Positions 1 to 8,672 of a DNA stretch of 64,000 bases are shown here, piece by piece. Source of the DNA: ZC4RG30 sp965652645 (GTDB lineage Bacteria > Pseudomonadota > Gammaproteobacteria > Steroidobacterales > Steroidobacteraceae). Made by a program: the position numbers and the translations under genes. The stretch lies in NCBI GenBank assembly GCA_965652645.1, contig CBFGXE010000012.1, forward strand, positions 1 through 64,000, written 5' to 3'. Below the pieces are notes generated by a model. That model saw nothing but the letters and a program-made list of their open reading frames with translations, was not told where the DNA came from and ran no database searches. Position 1 is the stretch's first letter; every line of letters begins with the position of its first letter.

Positions 1-1836
1 CAAGGGCTCGGCCTGGAACACCACTGTGCCGTGCGCATCTTCGATGCGCTGGATGTAATACGGCTCGACCCGGAAGCCGCCGTTGGCGAATGCGGAATAA
101 CCGCGGGCCATCTGCAGGGGCGTGGCCGTCAAGGTGCCCAGCGCCAGCGTGAGGTTGCGCGGCATGCTCCTGGCATCAAAGCCGAAGCGCGAGGCATGCT
201 CGATGAAGTTGTCGACGCCGATGTCCTGGAGGATGCGGATCGAAACCAGGTTGCGCGAGCGCACCAGTGCCTCACGCATCCGCATCAGCCCGCCGAAACC
301 ACCTCCGGAGTTCTGCGGTCGCCAGGACTGTTCGGTCTCCCCGTCATCCACCATCACGGGCAGGTCGTAGATGGTCGTGGCCGGCGTGAAGCCATGCTCC
401 AGCGCCGCGGAATAGAGGAACGGCTTGAAGCTGGAGCCCGGCTGCCGCTTCGCCTGGACGGCCCGGTTGTACTGGTTGCCGAAGAAGTCGAATCCGCCCA
501 CCAGCGCCACGACAGCGCCATCGGCCGGGTTCATTGCCACCAGCGCGCCCTGGGCCTTTGGAACCTGCGCCAGCCGCGCATTGCCGCGGCCATCGGCAAT
601 CACGTGTATGACTTCCCCGCGCTTGAGCACGTCGGCGGCCTTCTTCGGTGCCGCGCCGACACCCCCGCGCACTGCCTTTGCCGCCCAGGACATGCCATCC
701 CACGCAATGCGCGCCTTGCCCCTGCCGCGGACGTGGATCTCGGCAGTCGTGGCCGCGACCTGCAGTACCACTGCCGGCTCCAGCATGCTCACGCGCCCGA
801 AATCCCGCAGCAACGAATCGAGTTCGGCGTCGGACGGTGCAGCGGGCAGCTCGACCTTGCCCAGCGGTCCGCGGTATCCCTTGCGCTGGTCCAGGTCCAG
901 CAGGCCAAGCCGCAGCGCGCGATTTGCCGCTGCCTGTGCACGACCATCCACCGTGGTGTAGACCTTGTAGCCTGCGCTCAGCGCCTGCTCCCCGACGAGT
1001 TCCACCACGAACTGGCGCGCCATCTCGACGACATACGCGCCTTCCACGTCGGTAAGCTGTCCGTGGTCGCGCGAGACGATGGGTTCGTTGCGGGCGGCCT
1101 CGTGCGTGGGCCCGTCGATGAAACCGAGCTCGGCCATCCGTCGCAGCACGTAGGTGCGACGCGACTCCGCGTTCTTCACGCTCCTCACCGGGTTCTGTAT
1201 CGCCGGCGACTGGATGATGCCGGCCAGCAGCGCCGCCTCCGCCACCGTCAGCTCGTCCAGGCGCTTGCCGAAATAAGTCTCCGCCGCCGCCGCAATGCCG
1301 TAGCTGCGTTGGCCGAAGAAGATCTTGTTCAGGTAGATGGCCAGGATCTCTTCCTTGCTGAAATCCCGCTCCATGCGCCAGGTGACGAAGACTTCCGACA
1401 ACTTGCGCCGCATGGTGCGGTCCAGGCTCAGGAACACGTTGCGCGCGGCCTGCTGCGAGATGGTGCTGCCGCCCTGGGAGGAGCCGCCGGTGGCGGTCTT
1501 GAACACCGCCCGGGCCACGCCCATCCAGTCCAGGCCCTTGTGCTCGAAGAAGCGGTCATCCTCGGCCGCCAGCACGGCCTGGCGCACGACCAGGGGGATG
1601 TCCTCGAACTCCACGGGGATGCGCCGCTCCTCGCCGATGCGGCCCATTACGGCCCCTGAGGCCGTGTAGACGGTCAGCGGCACCGACAGCTGCAGCAGCC
1701 GGTCCATGTTGTCCCGGGTGGGCAGGGAGGGGGCGAGGTAAACGAAGGTGCAGGCCAGCGCAAAACTGAAGACCAGGACCAGCCCGCCGAGGCCGATTGC
1801 CGCCCACCGGAGGGAGCGAAGGAGGATGGGGTTCAC
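1..1836 (-). CDS. mrcA: Penicillin-binding protein 1A (bifunctional transglycosylase/transpeptidase), 3' end outside window
   Basis: Reading the minus strand from a GTG at 1836 gives 612 codons without a stop, running off the left edge. The product begins with a short cytoplasmic stretch and one membrane anchor (about residues 10-35). The glycosyltransferase family 51 domain follows, with the signatures AAEDDRFFEHKGLDW and GGSTISQQAARN. The transpeptidase domain opens with the SxxK motif PGSSFKPFLY and an SRN-type motif (RSRNLVS); the KTG motif would lie beyond base 1. The enzyme polymerises and cross-links peptidoglycan in the periplasm. An upstream ATG at 1847 is out of frame and stops after four codons, so GTG is the likely start. 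Divergence from pilMNOPQ is the usual gammaproteobacterial arrangement. The family call is secure. Confidence 0.93.
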   Translation of the reverse strand, partial: MNPILLRSLRWAAIGLGGLVLVFSFALACTFVYLAPSLPTRDNMDRLLQLSVPLTVYTASGAVMGRIGEERRIPVEFEDIPLVVRQAVLAAEDDRFFEHKGLDWMGVARAVFKTATGGSSQGGSTISQQAARNVFLSLDRTMRRKLSEVFVTWRMERDFSKEEILAIYLNKIFFGQRSYGIAAAAETYFGKRLDELTVAEAALLAGIIQSPAIQNPVRSVKNAESRRTYVLRRMAELGFIDGPTHEAARNEPIVSRDHGQLTDVEGAYVVEMARQFVVELVGEQALSAGYKVYTTVDGRAQAAANRALRLGLLDLDQRKGYRGPLGKVELPAAPSDAELDSLLRDFGRVSMLEPAVVLQVAATTAEIHVRGRGKARIAWDGMSWAAKAVRGGVGAAPKKAADVLKRGEVIHVIADGRGNARLAQVPKAQGALVAMNPADGAVVALVGGFDFFGNQYNRAVQAKRQPGSSFKPFLYSAALEHGFTPATTIYDLPVMVDDGETEQSWRPQNSGGGFGGLMRMREALVRSRNLVSIRILQDIGVDNFIEHASRFGFDARSMPRNLTLALGTLTATPLQMARGYSAFANGGFRVEPYYIQRIEDAHGTVVFQAEPL

Positions 1837-1972
1837 GGATTTAACATGCCCTTATTGCGCCGGAAGGGGCTGCGGGTGCAGTTTCACTCCCGCGGAGTGA
1901 TTGAACAATGCCCGCCGCGGCAGCCGTCCGGAACTGCGGACGGCCTCACGGAAAGCAGGACCGGGCTTCGCG

Positions 1973-2001
1973 TTCAATTTAACCGTTTCGTGCGTTATAG
2001 T
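1973..2001 (+). promoter_or_regulatory. Candidate sigma-70 promoter of the pilMNOPQ operon
   Basis: The mrcA-pilM gap (1837-2064) is AT-richer near its pilM end. TATAGT at 1996-2001 matches five of six bases of the -10 consensus, with a weak TTCAAT 17 bp upstream at 1973-1978. It would give a leader of about 55 nt before the pilM start. The -35 match is poor, so this is only a candidate. No other convincing signal was seen in this gap. Confidence 0.35.
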
Positions 2002-2064
2002 TGGCCAAAATTCAGGCAGGACAAGCGTTTCGGCGCCTAACTAGCTGAAAGGTAAGGGAGAACT

Positions 2065-3129
2065 GTGTTCCTAAATTTGCGCAGGCACCGCCCGGTCCTT
2101 GGCCTTGATATTACGACTTCGTCCATCAAGCTCATCGAACTGAGCCTGTCGGGCGGGCAGTACGTGGTCGATGCCTACGCGGCCGAGGCCACCCCCCAGA
2201 ACGCCATGAACGAGAAGGCCATCGTCGACGCGGACGCCGTCGGCGAGGCCATCGCACGGGCCGTGCGCCGCGCCGGGGCCCGCACCCGCGAGGTGGCCGT
2301 GGCCATCAACGGCGACGCGGCCATCACCAAGGTCATCCAGATGCCGCGCAACCTGATGGACGCGGACCTGGAGGCCCAGGTCGAGATGCAGGCCGACCAG
2401 TACATCCCCTTCCCGATGGAAGAGGTGGCCTATGACTTCGAGGTGCTCGGCCCCTCCGAGCGCGATGCGGATTCCAACGACGTGCTGCTGGTGGCCTCGC
2501 GCACCGAGAACGTGGACCAGCGCCGCGCGGCGGTCTCCGCGGCCGGCCTGTCGGCCCGCGTGGTCGACGTCGAGGCCTTCGCCCTCGAGAACGCCTGCAA
2601 GCTGATGACGCACCAGATGCCCGACGGCGGCATCGACCGCGTGGTGGCGGTGGTCGACTTCGGCGCCAGCACCACCACCTTCAGCGTGCTGAAGAACCTC
2701 AAGGTGATCTACACGCGCGACTTCGCCTTCGGCGGGCAGCAGCTCACCGAGGAGATCATGCGCACCTACGGCCTCTCACTCGAGGAAGCCGGACGCTCGA
2801 AGAAGGAAGGCGGCCTGCCGGCCAACTACCAGACCGACGTGCTCGATCCCTTCATCGACGACATGACGCAGCAGATCAGCCGCTCGCTGCAGTTCTACCT
2901 GGCCTCCGGCACCGGCCGCGAGCAGCCCGAGAAGGTGCTGATCTGCGGTGGCTGCGCCAACATCCCCGGCGTGGCCGATGTCGTGCAGAGCCGCATCGGC
3001 ATCGAGGCGGAGAAGGGCGATCCCCTTGGCCAGATGAAGATTTCTTCGCGCGCACGTGCCCAGAACGTGCACCGCGATGCCACCTCGTTGCTGACCGCCT
3101 GTGGTCTGGCGTTGCGGAGCTTCGACTGA
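2065..3129 (+). CDS. pilM: Type IV pilus assembly protein PilM
   Basis: 354 residues, actin-like ATPase fold. The N-terminal nucleotide-binding motif GLDITTSSIKLIEL is at residues 13-26 and a second phosphate-binding segment (VVDFGASTTTF) is near residue 197. PilM sits on the cytoplasmic face and binds the N-terminal tail of PilN, linking the pilus motors to the PilNO platform. The start is GTG at 2065, preceded by the Shine-Dalgarno stretch AAGGTAAGGGAG. It is the first gene of pilMNOPQ and ends one base before pilN starts. Length and order match the family. Confidence 0.95.
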   Translation: MFLNLRRHRPVLGLDITTSSIKLIELSLSGGQYVVDAYAAEATPQNAMNEKAIVDADAVGEAIARAVRRAGARTREVAVAINGDAAITKVIQMPRNLMDADLEAQVEMQADQYIPFPMEEVAYDFEVLGPSERDADSNDVLLVASRTENVDQRRAAVSAAGLSARVVDVEAFALENACKLMTHQMPDGGIDRVVAVVDFGASTTTFSVLKNLKVIYTRDFAFGGQQLTEEIMRTYGLSLEEAGRSKKEGGLPANYQTDVLDPFIDDMTQQISRSLQFYLASGTGREQPEKVLICGGCANIPGVADVVQSRIGIEAEKGDPLGQMKISSRARAQNVHRDATSLLTACGLALRSFD

Positions 3130-3130
3130 C

Positions 3131-3664
3131 ATGCCACGCATCAACCTACTCCCGTGGCGCGAACAACAGCGCGCTGAACGCAAGAAGGCCTTCGCCGTCG
3201 GCATGTTCGGCGCGTTCCTGGGCGCGCTGGTCGTGGCCGGCATCGGCTGGTTCCTGATGAAGCAGACCATCGACGCGCAGCGGGACCGCAACAACCTGCT
3301 GCGGGCCGAGATCAAGGTGCTCGACAAGAAGATCGAGGAGATCAACGACCTCGAGGCCCAGAAGCAGCAGCACATCGCCCGCATGGAGATCATCGAGAAG
3401 CTGCAGCAGTCGCGGCCGGAGATCGTGCATGTGTTCGACACCTTCGTCCGGGTCATCCCGGACGGGGTGTACCTGACCTCCCTGCGCCAGAGTGGCAGGA
3501 AGTTCCAGTTCCAGGGCGTCACGCAGTCCTCCACGCGCGTCTCGAGCTTCATGAAGGCCATCGATGAATCCCAGTGGCTCACGAAGGCAGACGTCGAGAA
3601 GATCGAGAGGCAGAACTTCGTGATGAACGCCGAGCTGGCAAGCGCGCCTGCGGCCGCGAATTAA
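3131..3664 (+). CDS. pilN: Type IV pilus inner-membrane platform protein PilN
   Basis: 177 residues. The start is set at ATG 3131 because the product then begins MPRINLLPWRE, which carries the conserved INLLPWRE tail that docks into PilM. An in-frame extension upstream runs through the end of pilM and is not plausible. One membrane helix (about residues 22-45) is followed by a coiled coil and a small periplasmic ferredoxin-like domain. PilN pairs with PilO to form the inner-membrane alignment complex. Confidence 0.94.
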   Translation: MPRINLLPWREQQRAERKKAFAVGMFGAFLGALVVAGIGWFLMKQTIDAQRDRNNLLRAEIKVLDKKIEEINDLEAQKQQHIARMEIIEKLQQSRPEIVHVFDTFVRVIPDGVYLTSLRQSGRKFQFQGVTQSSTRVSSFMKAIDESQWLTKADVEKIERQNFVMNAELASAPAAAN

Positions 3665-3680
3665 GCGGCAGGAACGACAC

Positions 3681-4319
3681 ATGACATTTGAAGAACTCAA
3701 ACAGCTCGACCCGAAGGATCCCGGCCGCTGGCCGTTTCCGGTCCGGGTGGGTGCGATCGCCATCTTCTTCGTGGTCGCCAGCGCCCTGCTGCTCTGGTTC
3801 GGTGTCTGGAATTCCAGCAAGGACGAGCTGGCCCGATACGAGAACGAGGAAGTCAAGCTGCGCACGGAGTTCAAGGACAAGCACGCCAAGGCCGTGAACC
3901 TGGAGCTCTACAAACAGCAGCTCGCCGACATCGAGCGCTCCTTCGGGGCCATGCTGCGGCAGCTGCCCGGCAGCTCCGAGATGCCGGACCTGCTTCGCGA
4001 CATCTCCCAGTCCGGCAACGGCATCGTGCAGCAGGAACTCTTCCAGCCGCAGTCGGTCGTGCTGCATGACTTCTACGCGGAACAGCCCATCAAGATCCGC
4101 GTCACCGGCGGCTACCACCAGCTCGCCGAGTTCGTCAGCACCATCGCCGCCCTGCCGCGCATCGTCACGCTGCACGACGCGGTGATCACGACGCGCCGCG
4201 GCAGCGACGACCTGCAGCTCGACGTCACAGCGCGCACCTACCGCTACCTGGACGAACAGGAACAGGCGGCCAAGGCGAGCGAGAAGAAGGCCAACACCCG
4301 GAACAACAGGCGCCGATGA
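3681..4319 (+). CDS. pilO: Type IV pilus inner-membrane platform protein PilO
   Basis: 212 residues. It has a short cytoplasmic N-terminus, one transmembrane helix near residues 22-45, a charged coiled coil (about 48-80) and a periplasmic domain. The C-terminus is rich in Lys and Arg. It heterodimerises with PilN and contacts PilP. A Shine-Dalgarno AGGA lies 8 nt upstream of ATG 3681. Its stop overlaps the pilP start by four bases (ATGA), so the two are translationally coupled. Confidence 0.94.
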   Translation: MTFEELKQLDPKDPGRWPFPVRVGAIAIFFVVASALLLWFGVWNSSKDELARYENEEVKLRTEFKDKHAKAVNLELYKQQLADIERSFGAMLRQLPGSSEMPDLLRDISQSGNGIVQQELFQPQSVVLHDFYAEQPIKIRVTGGYHQLAEFVSTIAALPRIVTLHDAVITTRRGSDDLQLDVTARTYRYLDEQEQAAKASEKKANTRNNRRR

Positions 4320-4810
4320 TCAGGAAAGCAATACCGTTGCTGGTGCTGGCGTTCGCGGCCGGTTGTTCCTCCAAGGACGCCGACCTCCAGCGCTTCATCG
4401 AAACCACCAAGCAGGAACAGCCCGGCGGCGTGAAGCCGCTGCCCGAGATCAAGCCGCAGGAGACCTTCACCTACGCGGCGCAGCACCTGCGCTCCCCGTT
4501 TGTGCCGGGCGGCTCGGGCAGCGCCAGCTCCGGCGTGCGGCCCAACAGCAACCGCGCCCGCGAGTACCTGGAGCAGTTCCCGCTCGACACGATGAAGATG
4601 AAGGGCACGCTGCAGATCGGCGGGCGTACCTATGCCCTGGTGCAGACCCGCGACGGCCTCGTGCACCGCGTGCTGCCCGGCAACTACATGGGGCAGAACG
4701 AAGGCCGCATCGTGAAGGTCGAGCCTTCGCGGATCAGCCTGAGCGAGATCATCCCCGACGGTCTTGGTGGATTCATTGAACGCCCGGCCACGCTGGCCTT
4801 GGCCGAATGA
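4316..4810 (+). CDS. pilP: Type IV pilus biogenesis lipoprotein PilP
   Basis: 164 residues with a lipoprotein signal peptide ending in the lipobox AAGC (Cys about residue 17). A proline-rich linker and a small beta-sandwich homology-region domain follow (about 90-150, including GRTYALVQTRDGLVHRVLPG). PilP tethers the PilNO inner-membrane complex to the PilQ secretin. Its start overlaps the pilO stop by four bases. The pilQ start lies just past its own stop. Confidence 0.94.
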   Translation: MIRKAIPLLVLAFAAGCSSKDADLQRFIETTKQEQPGGVKPLPEIKPQETFTYAAQHLRSPFVPGGSGSASSGVRPNSNRAREYLEQFPLDTMKMKGTLQIGGRTYALVQTRDGLVHRVLPGNYMGQNEGRIVKVEPSRISLSEIIPDGLGGFIERPATLALAE

Positions 4811-4827
4811 TGGCAGGAGAGATGCGA

Positions 4828-6951
4828 ATGAACCGTAGTATCGCCATTCCCACGACGCTGTGCCGGCTGATGCTGGCGGCGCTGGCCGTGATCGCCGCGC
4901 CTGCCGCGTCGGCAGCGGCAGCAGCCAACACGCTGCAGGCGGTGGATGTGCAGCCCCTGGGAACGCAGGGCGTGCAGGTGGTGCTGACCACCAGTGGCGC
5001 GGCGCCGCAGCCGAACGCCTTTGCCATCGAGAATCCGGCGCGCATCTCGCTGGACCTTGCCGGCACCACGCTGGGCCTGCCGCAGCGTCGCATCGACGTG
5101 CGCGCCAACGGCCTGGACAGCGTGCTCGCCGCCGAAGCCGATGGCCGCACCCGCCTGGTGCTGAACCTGGACCGCATGCAGGCCTACAGCACCCGCGTTG
5201 ACGGCAACCGCATCATCGTGACGCTGGGCGAGGCCGGCGCCGCTGCGGCTGCCCCGGCCGCCGCCGCTGCTGCAGGTGCGGCCCCCGCCGCCGCGCCGCG
5301 CCTGAGCCGCGGCATCCAGAACATCGACTTCCGCCGCTCCCCCGACGGCACCGGCCGCGTGATCGTGCGCCTGGGTGATCCTCGCACCCCCGTGAACCTG
5401 CGCCAGCAGGGCAACCAGGTGCTGGTGGACTTCGTGGGCGCCGAACTGCCGTCGCAGCTGCGCCGCAGCTACGACGTGATGGACTTCGCCACGCCGGTGA
5501 CGGGCTTCAACGCCATCGGTACGCCCAATGGCACGCAGCTGGTCATCAATGCCACCGGTGACTTCGAGCAGCTGGCCTACCAGGCCGAGGACCAGTACGT
5601 GATCGAGGTGCAGGCCCGCCGCGCCCCGCGCGTGGCCGCCGTGGAGCGCCCGACCTACACCGGTGAGCGCCTGCACGCCACCTTCCAGGACATTCCCACC
5701 CGCACCCTGCTGCTGCTGATCGGCGAGACCGGCGGCAAGAACATGGTCATCAACGACTCGGTGGGTGGCAACGTCACCCTGAGCCTGAACAACGTGCCCT
5801 GGGACCATGCCCTGGACATCGTGCTGCAGCTCAAGGGCCTCGACAAGCGCGTCAACGACAACGTGATCATCGTCGGCCCGACCGCCGAGCTGGCCAACCG
5901 CGACAAGGCCCAGCTGGCCGCGCGCAAGGAGATCCAGGAGCTGGCGCCGCTGCGCACCGAGCTCGTGCAGGTCAATTTCGGCAAGGCCGGGGACATCGCC
6001 TCGCTGTTGCGCTCCACCGGCGGCGAGGGCAGCTCGCTGCTCTCCCCGCGCGGCAGCATCACCGTGCATTCGGCCACCAACTCCCTGCTGATCCAGGATA
6101 CGGCCGAGAGCATCACCGCCATCCGCGAGCTGGTGCAGCAGCTGGACATCCCGGTGCGCCAGGTGCGCATCGAGGCCCGCATCGTGGCCGTGAGCGAGGA
6201 CTTCTCGCGTGACCTGGGCGTGCGCTTCGGCGCCACCGGCATCACGACCACCGGCGACGGCTTCATCTCCAGCACCGGCACCGCGCTGGCCAACGAGGAC
6301 ATCCTCGGCGCCGGTGGCGCTGCGTTCCCCGGTGGCGCCCCGTTCGCGCCCGGCCGCTACAACGTGAACCTGCCGGCCCCGAGCCCGGCCGGCGCAATCT
6401 CCTTCCTCGTGCTGGGCAGCGACTACCTGGTCGACCTGGAGCTGTCCGCAGCGCAGTCCGAAGGCAACGGCGAGGTGATCTCCTCCCCGCAGCTGACCGT
6501 GACCAACCAGCAGGAGGCCATCATCCAGCAGGGACAGGAAATCCCGTACCAGGAAGCGGCCTCCAGCGGCGCCACCTCGGTGTCGTTCAAGGACGTGAAG
6601 ACCTCGCTGTCGGTGACCCCGGTGATCACGCCGGACAACCGCCTGATCCTCGACATCGCCGTGCAGAAGGAGCGTGTCGGCCAGCTGGTGGTGGGCATCG
6701 GCGGTGGCCAGATCCCCTCGATCGACTCCAGCGAGATCCGCACCCGCGTGGTCGTGAACGACGGCCAGACCGTGGTGCTGGGTGGCATCCTGGAGACCGA
6801 GCGCCGCGAGTCGGTGAAGAAGGTGCCGCTGCTGGGTGACGTGCCCATCTTCGGCCACCTGTTCAAGTCGACCAGCCGCGTGAACAACAAGGACGAGCTG
6901 CTGATCTTCGTGACGCCGAAGATCGTGCGTGAGGGCACCTCAACCCGCTGA
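4828..6951 (+). CDS. pilQ: Type IV pilus secretin PilQ
   Basis: About 707 residues. I chose ATG 4828 because a GGAG lies 8 nt upstream and it opens a clean Sec signal peptide ending near ASAAAAA. Earlier in-frame ATGs at 4807, 4810 and 4822 have no usable spacing. The order is two AMIN domains separated by an Ala-rich linker (about residues 140-165), the STN/N0 domain, an N1/KH-like domain, and the secretin core ending in TRVVVNDGQTVVLGG, PLLGDVPIFGHLF and DELLIFVTPKIV. It forms the outer-membrane channel through which the pilus exits. Last gene of the operon. Confidence 0.95.
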   Translation: MNRSIAIPTTLCRLMLAALAVIAAPAASAAAAANTLQAVDVQPLGTQGVQVVLTTSGAAPQPNAFAIENPARISLDLAGTTLGLPQRRIDVRANGLDSVLAAEADGRTRLVLNLDRMQAYSTRVDGNRIIVTLGEAGAAAAAPAAAAAAGAAPAAAPRLSRGIQNIDFRRSPDGTGRVIVRLGDPRTPVNLRQQGNQVLVDFVGAELPSQLRRSYDVMDFATPVTGFNAIGTPNGTQLVINATGDFEQLAYQAEDQYVIEVQARRAPRVAAVERPTYTGERLHATFQDIPTRTLLLLIGETGGKNMVINDSVGGNVTLSLNNVPWDHALDIVLQLKGLDKRVNDNVIIVGPTAELANRDKAQLAARKEIQELAPLRTELVQVNFGKAGDIASLLRSTGGEGSSLLSPRGSITVHSATNSLLIQDTAESITAIRELVQQLDIPVRQVRIEARIVAVSEDFSRDLGVRFGATGITTTGDGFISSTGTALANEDILGAGGAAFPGGAPFAPGRYNVNLPAPSPAGAISFLVLGSDYLVDLELSAAQSEGNGEVISSPQLTVTNQQEAIIQQGQEIPYQEAASSGATSVSFKDVKTSLSVTPVITPDNRLILDIAVQKERVGQLVVGIGGGQIPSIDSSEIRTRVVVNDGQTVVLGGILETERRESVKKVPLLGDVPIFGHLFKSTSRVNNKDELLIFVTPKIVREGTSTR

Positions 6952-6973
6952 CCCCGGGCAGGTCCGTTTGATG

Positions 6974-7008
6974 CGCAGCGGCCGCCCAAGGGCGGCCGCA
7001 TGCGTTTT
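6974..7008 (+). terminator. Hairpin after pilQ, probable terminator of pilMNOPQ
   Basis: A perfect inverted repeat, GCGGCCGCCC at 6978-6987 and GGGCGGCCGC at 6990-6999, is extended by CGCA (6974-6977) pairing with TGCG (7001-7004) around one bulged A. Four T residues follow at 7005-7008. The stem is very stable but the T tract is short, so readthrough into aroK is possible. Confidence 0.6.
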
Positions 7009-7028
7009 GGGGCATCATCCGGCTCAAC

Positions 7029-7562
7029 ATGCTCGGCAAGCGCAACATCTACCTGATCGGACCGATGGGCACGGGCAAGACCGCGGTCGGCAAGCAGCTG
7101 GGGCGGCTGCTTGCGGTGCCGTTCATCGACAGCGACGCCGAGATCGAGCGCTCCGCCGGCGTGGACATCCCCTACATCTTCGATGAGGAAGGCGAGGCGG
7201 GCTTTCGCCGCCGCGAGCACCAGGTGCTGGCCGAGCTGTGCCAGCGCGAGCCCATCGTGCTGGCCACCGGCGGAGGCGCCATCCTCGATCCGGCCAACCG
7301 CGAGCTGCTGAGGCAGAACGGGGTGGTGGTGTTCCTCGAGACCTCCATCCAGCACCAGCTGCAGCGGGTGGGCAGCGGACGCGGCAGGCCCCTGTTGAAG
7401 GATGGCGGCCAGGGCCTGCAGGCACGGCTCGAGCAGCTGCGGGCGGCGCGTGATCCGCTGTATCGCGAAACGGCCGACATCACGCTCACCACCGACAACC
7501 GGCGCGTGCCGCGGGTGGCGGAGCTGATCCTCCGGGAGCTCGGCCTGCAGAAGGCGTCCTGA
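7029..7562 (+). CDS. aroK: Shikimate kinase
   Basis: 177 residues. The Walker A motif GPMGTGKT is at residues 11-18, the shikimate-binding DSD motif (FIDSDAEIE) near 34-38, FRRREHQVL near 59-67, and the GGG triplet (ATGGGAIL) near 81-84. It phosphorylates shikimate at the 3-hydroxyl in the pathway to chorismate. It lies directly before aroB, its usual partner. No clear Shine-Dalgarno precedes ATG 7029. Confidence 0.95.
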   Translation: MLGKRNIYLIGPMGTGKTAVGKQLGRLLAVPFIDSDAEIERSAGVDIPYIFDEEGEAGFRRREHQVLAELCQREPIVLATGGGAILDPANRELLRQNGVVVFLETSIQHQLQRVGSGRGRPLLKDGGQGLQARLEQLRAARDPLYRETADITLTTDNRRVPRVAELILRELGLQKAS

Positions 7563-7577
7563 GCGCGCGGCGGCGCC

Positions 7578-7583
7578 TATAAT
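7578..7583 (+). promoter_or_regulatory. Perfect -10 box (TATAAT) 6 nt before the aroB start
   Basis: TATAAT at 7578-7583 is followed by six bases (TCGCTG) and then the GTG start of aroB at 7590. Transcription started from this box would begin at, or within a base of, the start codon and give a leaderless mRNA. I see no good -35 hexamer at 16-18 bp upstream and no Shine-Dalgarno before the GTG, which fits that reading. aroB may also be read from upstream with aroK. Confidence 0.45.
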
Positions 7584-7589
7584 TCGCTG

Positions 7590-8666
7590 GTGCGCACTCT
7601 CACTGTCTCGCTGGGCGAACGCTCCTATCCCATCCTGATCGGCCCCGGGCTGCTTTCCGACGGCCCGCAGCTGGCCCGCCTGCTGCCTGCCCGTGACCTG
7701 CTGCTGGTCAGCAATACCACCGTGGCCCCGCTGTATGCGGAGCGGGTGCGAAGCGCGCTGGCGGACCGGCGCATCGTCGATGTGCGCCTGCCGGACGGCG
7801 AGCAATACAAGACGCTGGAGTACCTGCAGCAGGTGCTGGATGTTGCCGTGGCCAACCGTTTCGCCCGCGACTGCATCGTCGTGGCGCTGGGCGGCGGGGT
7901 GGTGGGCGATTTGGCCGGGTTCGCCGCGGCCTGCTACCAGCGCGGCGTGGCCTTCGCACAGCTGCCTACCACGCTTCTTGCCCAGGTCGATTCCTCCGTC
8001 GGCGGCAAGACCGGCGTGAACCACCCGGGCGGCAAGAACATGATCGGGGCCTTCCACCAGCCCTGCGCGGTGGTGGCCGACACCACCACACTGCGCACGC
8101 TGCCACCGCGCGAGCTGCGCGCCGGGCTTGCGGAGGTGGTGAAGTACGGCCTCATCTTCGACCTCGGGTTCCTGGAGTGGATCGAGGCCAACGCCGACCG
8201 GCTGCTGGCGCTTGATGATGAGGCCATGGCGCATGCCATCTATCGTTCCTGCGAGCTGAAGGCCGACGTGGTCCGCCGCGACGAACGGGAGGCCGGCGAC
8301 AGGGCACTGCTCAACCTCGGCCACACCTTCGGGCATGCCATCGAAACCGGCACCGGCTACACGGAGTGGCTGCACGGCGAGGCCGTCGCTGCCGGCATGG
8401 TGGTCGCCGCCGACATGTCCGCCCGGCTCGGCATGCTGCAGGCCGCCGACGTGGAGCGTGTGCGTCGCCTGCTGACGCGCCTGGGCCTGCCCGTGGATGC
8501 CCCCCGCCTTGGCGCGCAGCGCGCACTCGACTACATGAGCGTGGACAAGAAGGTGAAGTCAGGCCGCATCCGCCTGGTGCTCCTGGAACGGCTCGGCGCG
8601 GCGCGTTTCACCGCCGACTACGCCGACGACGCCCTGCAATCCACCCTGGCCGCCCACTTCGGCTGA
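7590..8666 (+). CDS. aroB: 3-dehydroquinate synthase
   Basis: 358 residues. The NAD-binding GGGVVGDLAGF is at about 101-111, the catalytic and metal-site segment TTLLAQVDSSVGGKTGVNH near 132-150, and the metal-binding motifs GHTFGHAIE and LHGEAV lie in the C-terminal half. It converts DAHP to 3-dehydroquinate, step two of the shikimate pathway. The start is GTG 7590. It follows aroK and is 6 nt from the next gene. Confidence 0.96.
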   Translation: MRTLTVSLGERSYPILIGPGLLSDGPQLARLLPARDLLLVSNTTVAPLYAERVRSALADRRIVDVRLPDGEQYKTLEYLQQVLDVAVANRFARDCIVVALGGGVVGDLAGFAAACYQRGVAFAQLPTTLLAQVDSSVGGKTGVNHPGGKNMIGAFHQPCAVVADTTTLRTLPPRELRAGLAEVVKYGLIFDLGFLEWIEANADRLLALDDEAMAHAIYRSCELKADVVRRDEREAGDRALLNLGHTFGHAIETGTGYTEWLHGEAVAAGMVVAADMSARLGMLQAADVERVRRLLTRLGLPVDAPRLGAQRALDYMSVDKKVKSGRIRLVLLERLGAARFTADYADDALQSTLAAHFG

Positions 8667-8672
8667 CGACTC

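Noticed and set aside
31..1659. Long plus-strand open frame opposite mrcA
   Set aside because: It lies entirely antisense to the conserved PBP1A sequence; it is His/Arg/Ala-rich with no domain, a GC-rich shadow.
1846..2040. 64-codon plus-strand frame between mrcA and pilM
   Set aside because: It covers the divergent promoter region, has no ribosome site and no recognisable composition.
4684..6858. 724-codon minus-strand frame opposite pilQ
   Set aside because: Antisense to the secretin; composition (His, Gly, Gln, Ala) is what the reverse of GC-rich coding sequence gives.
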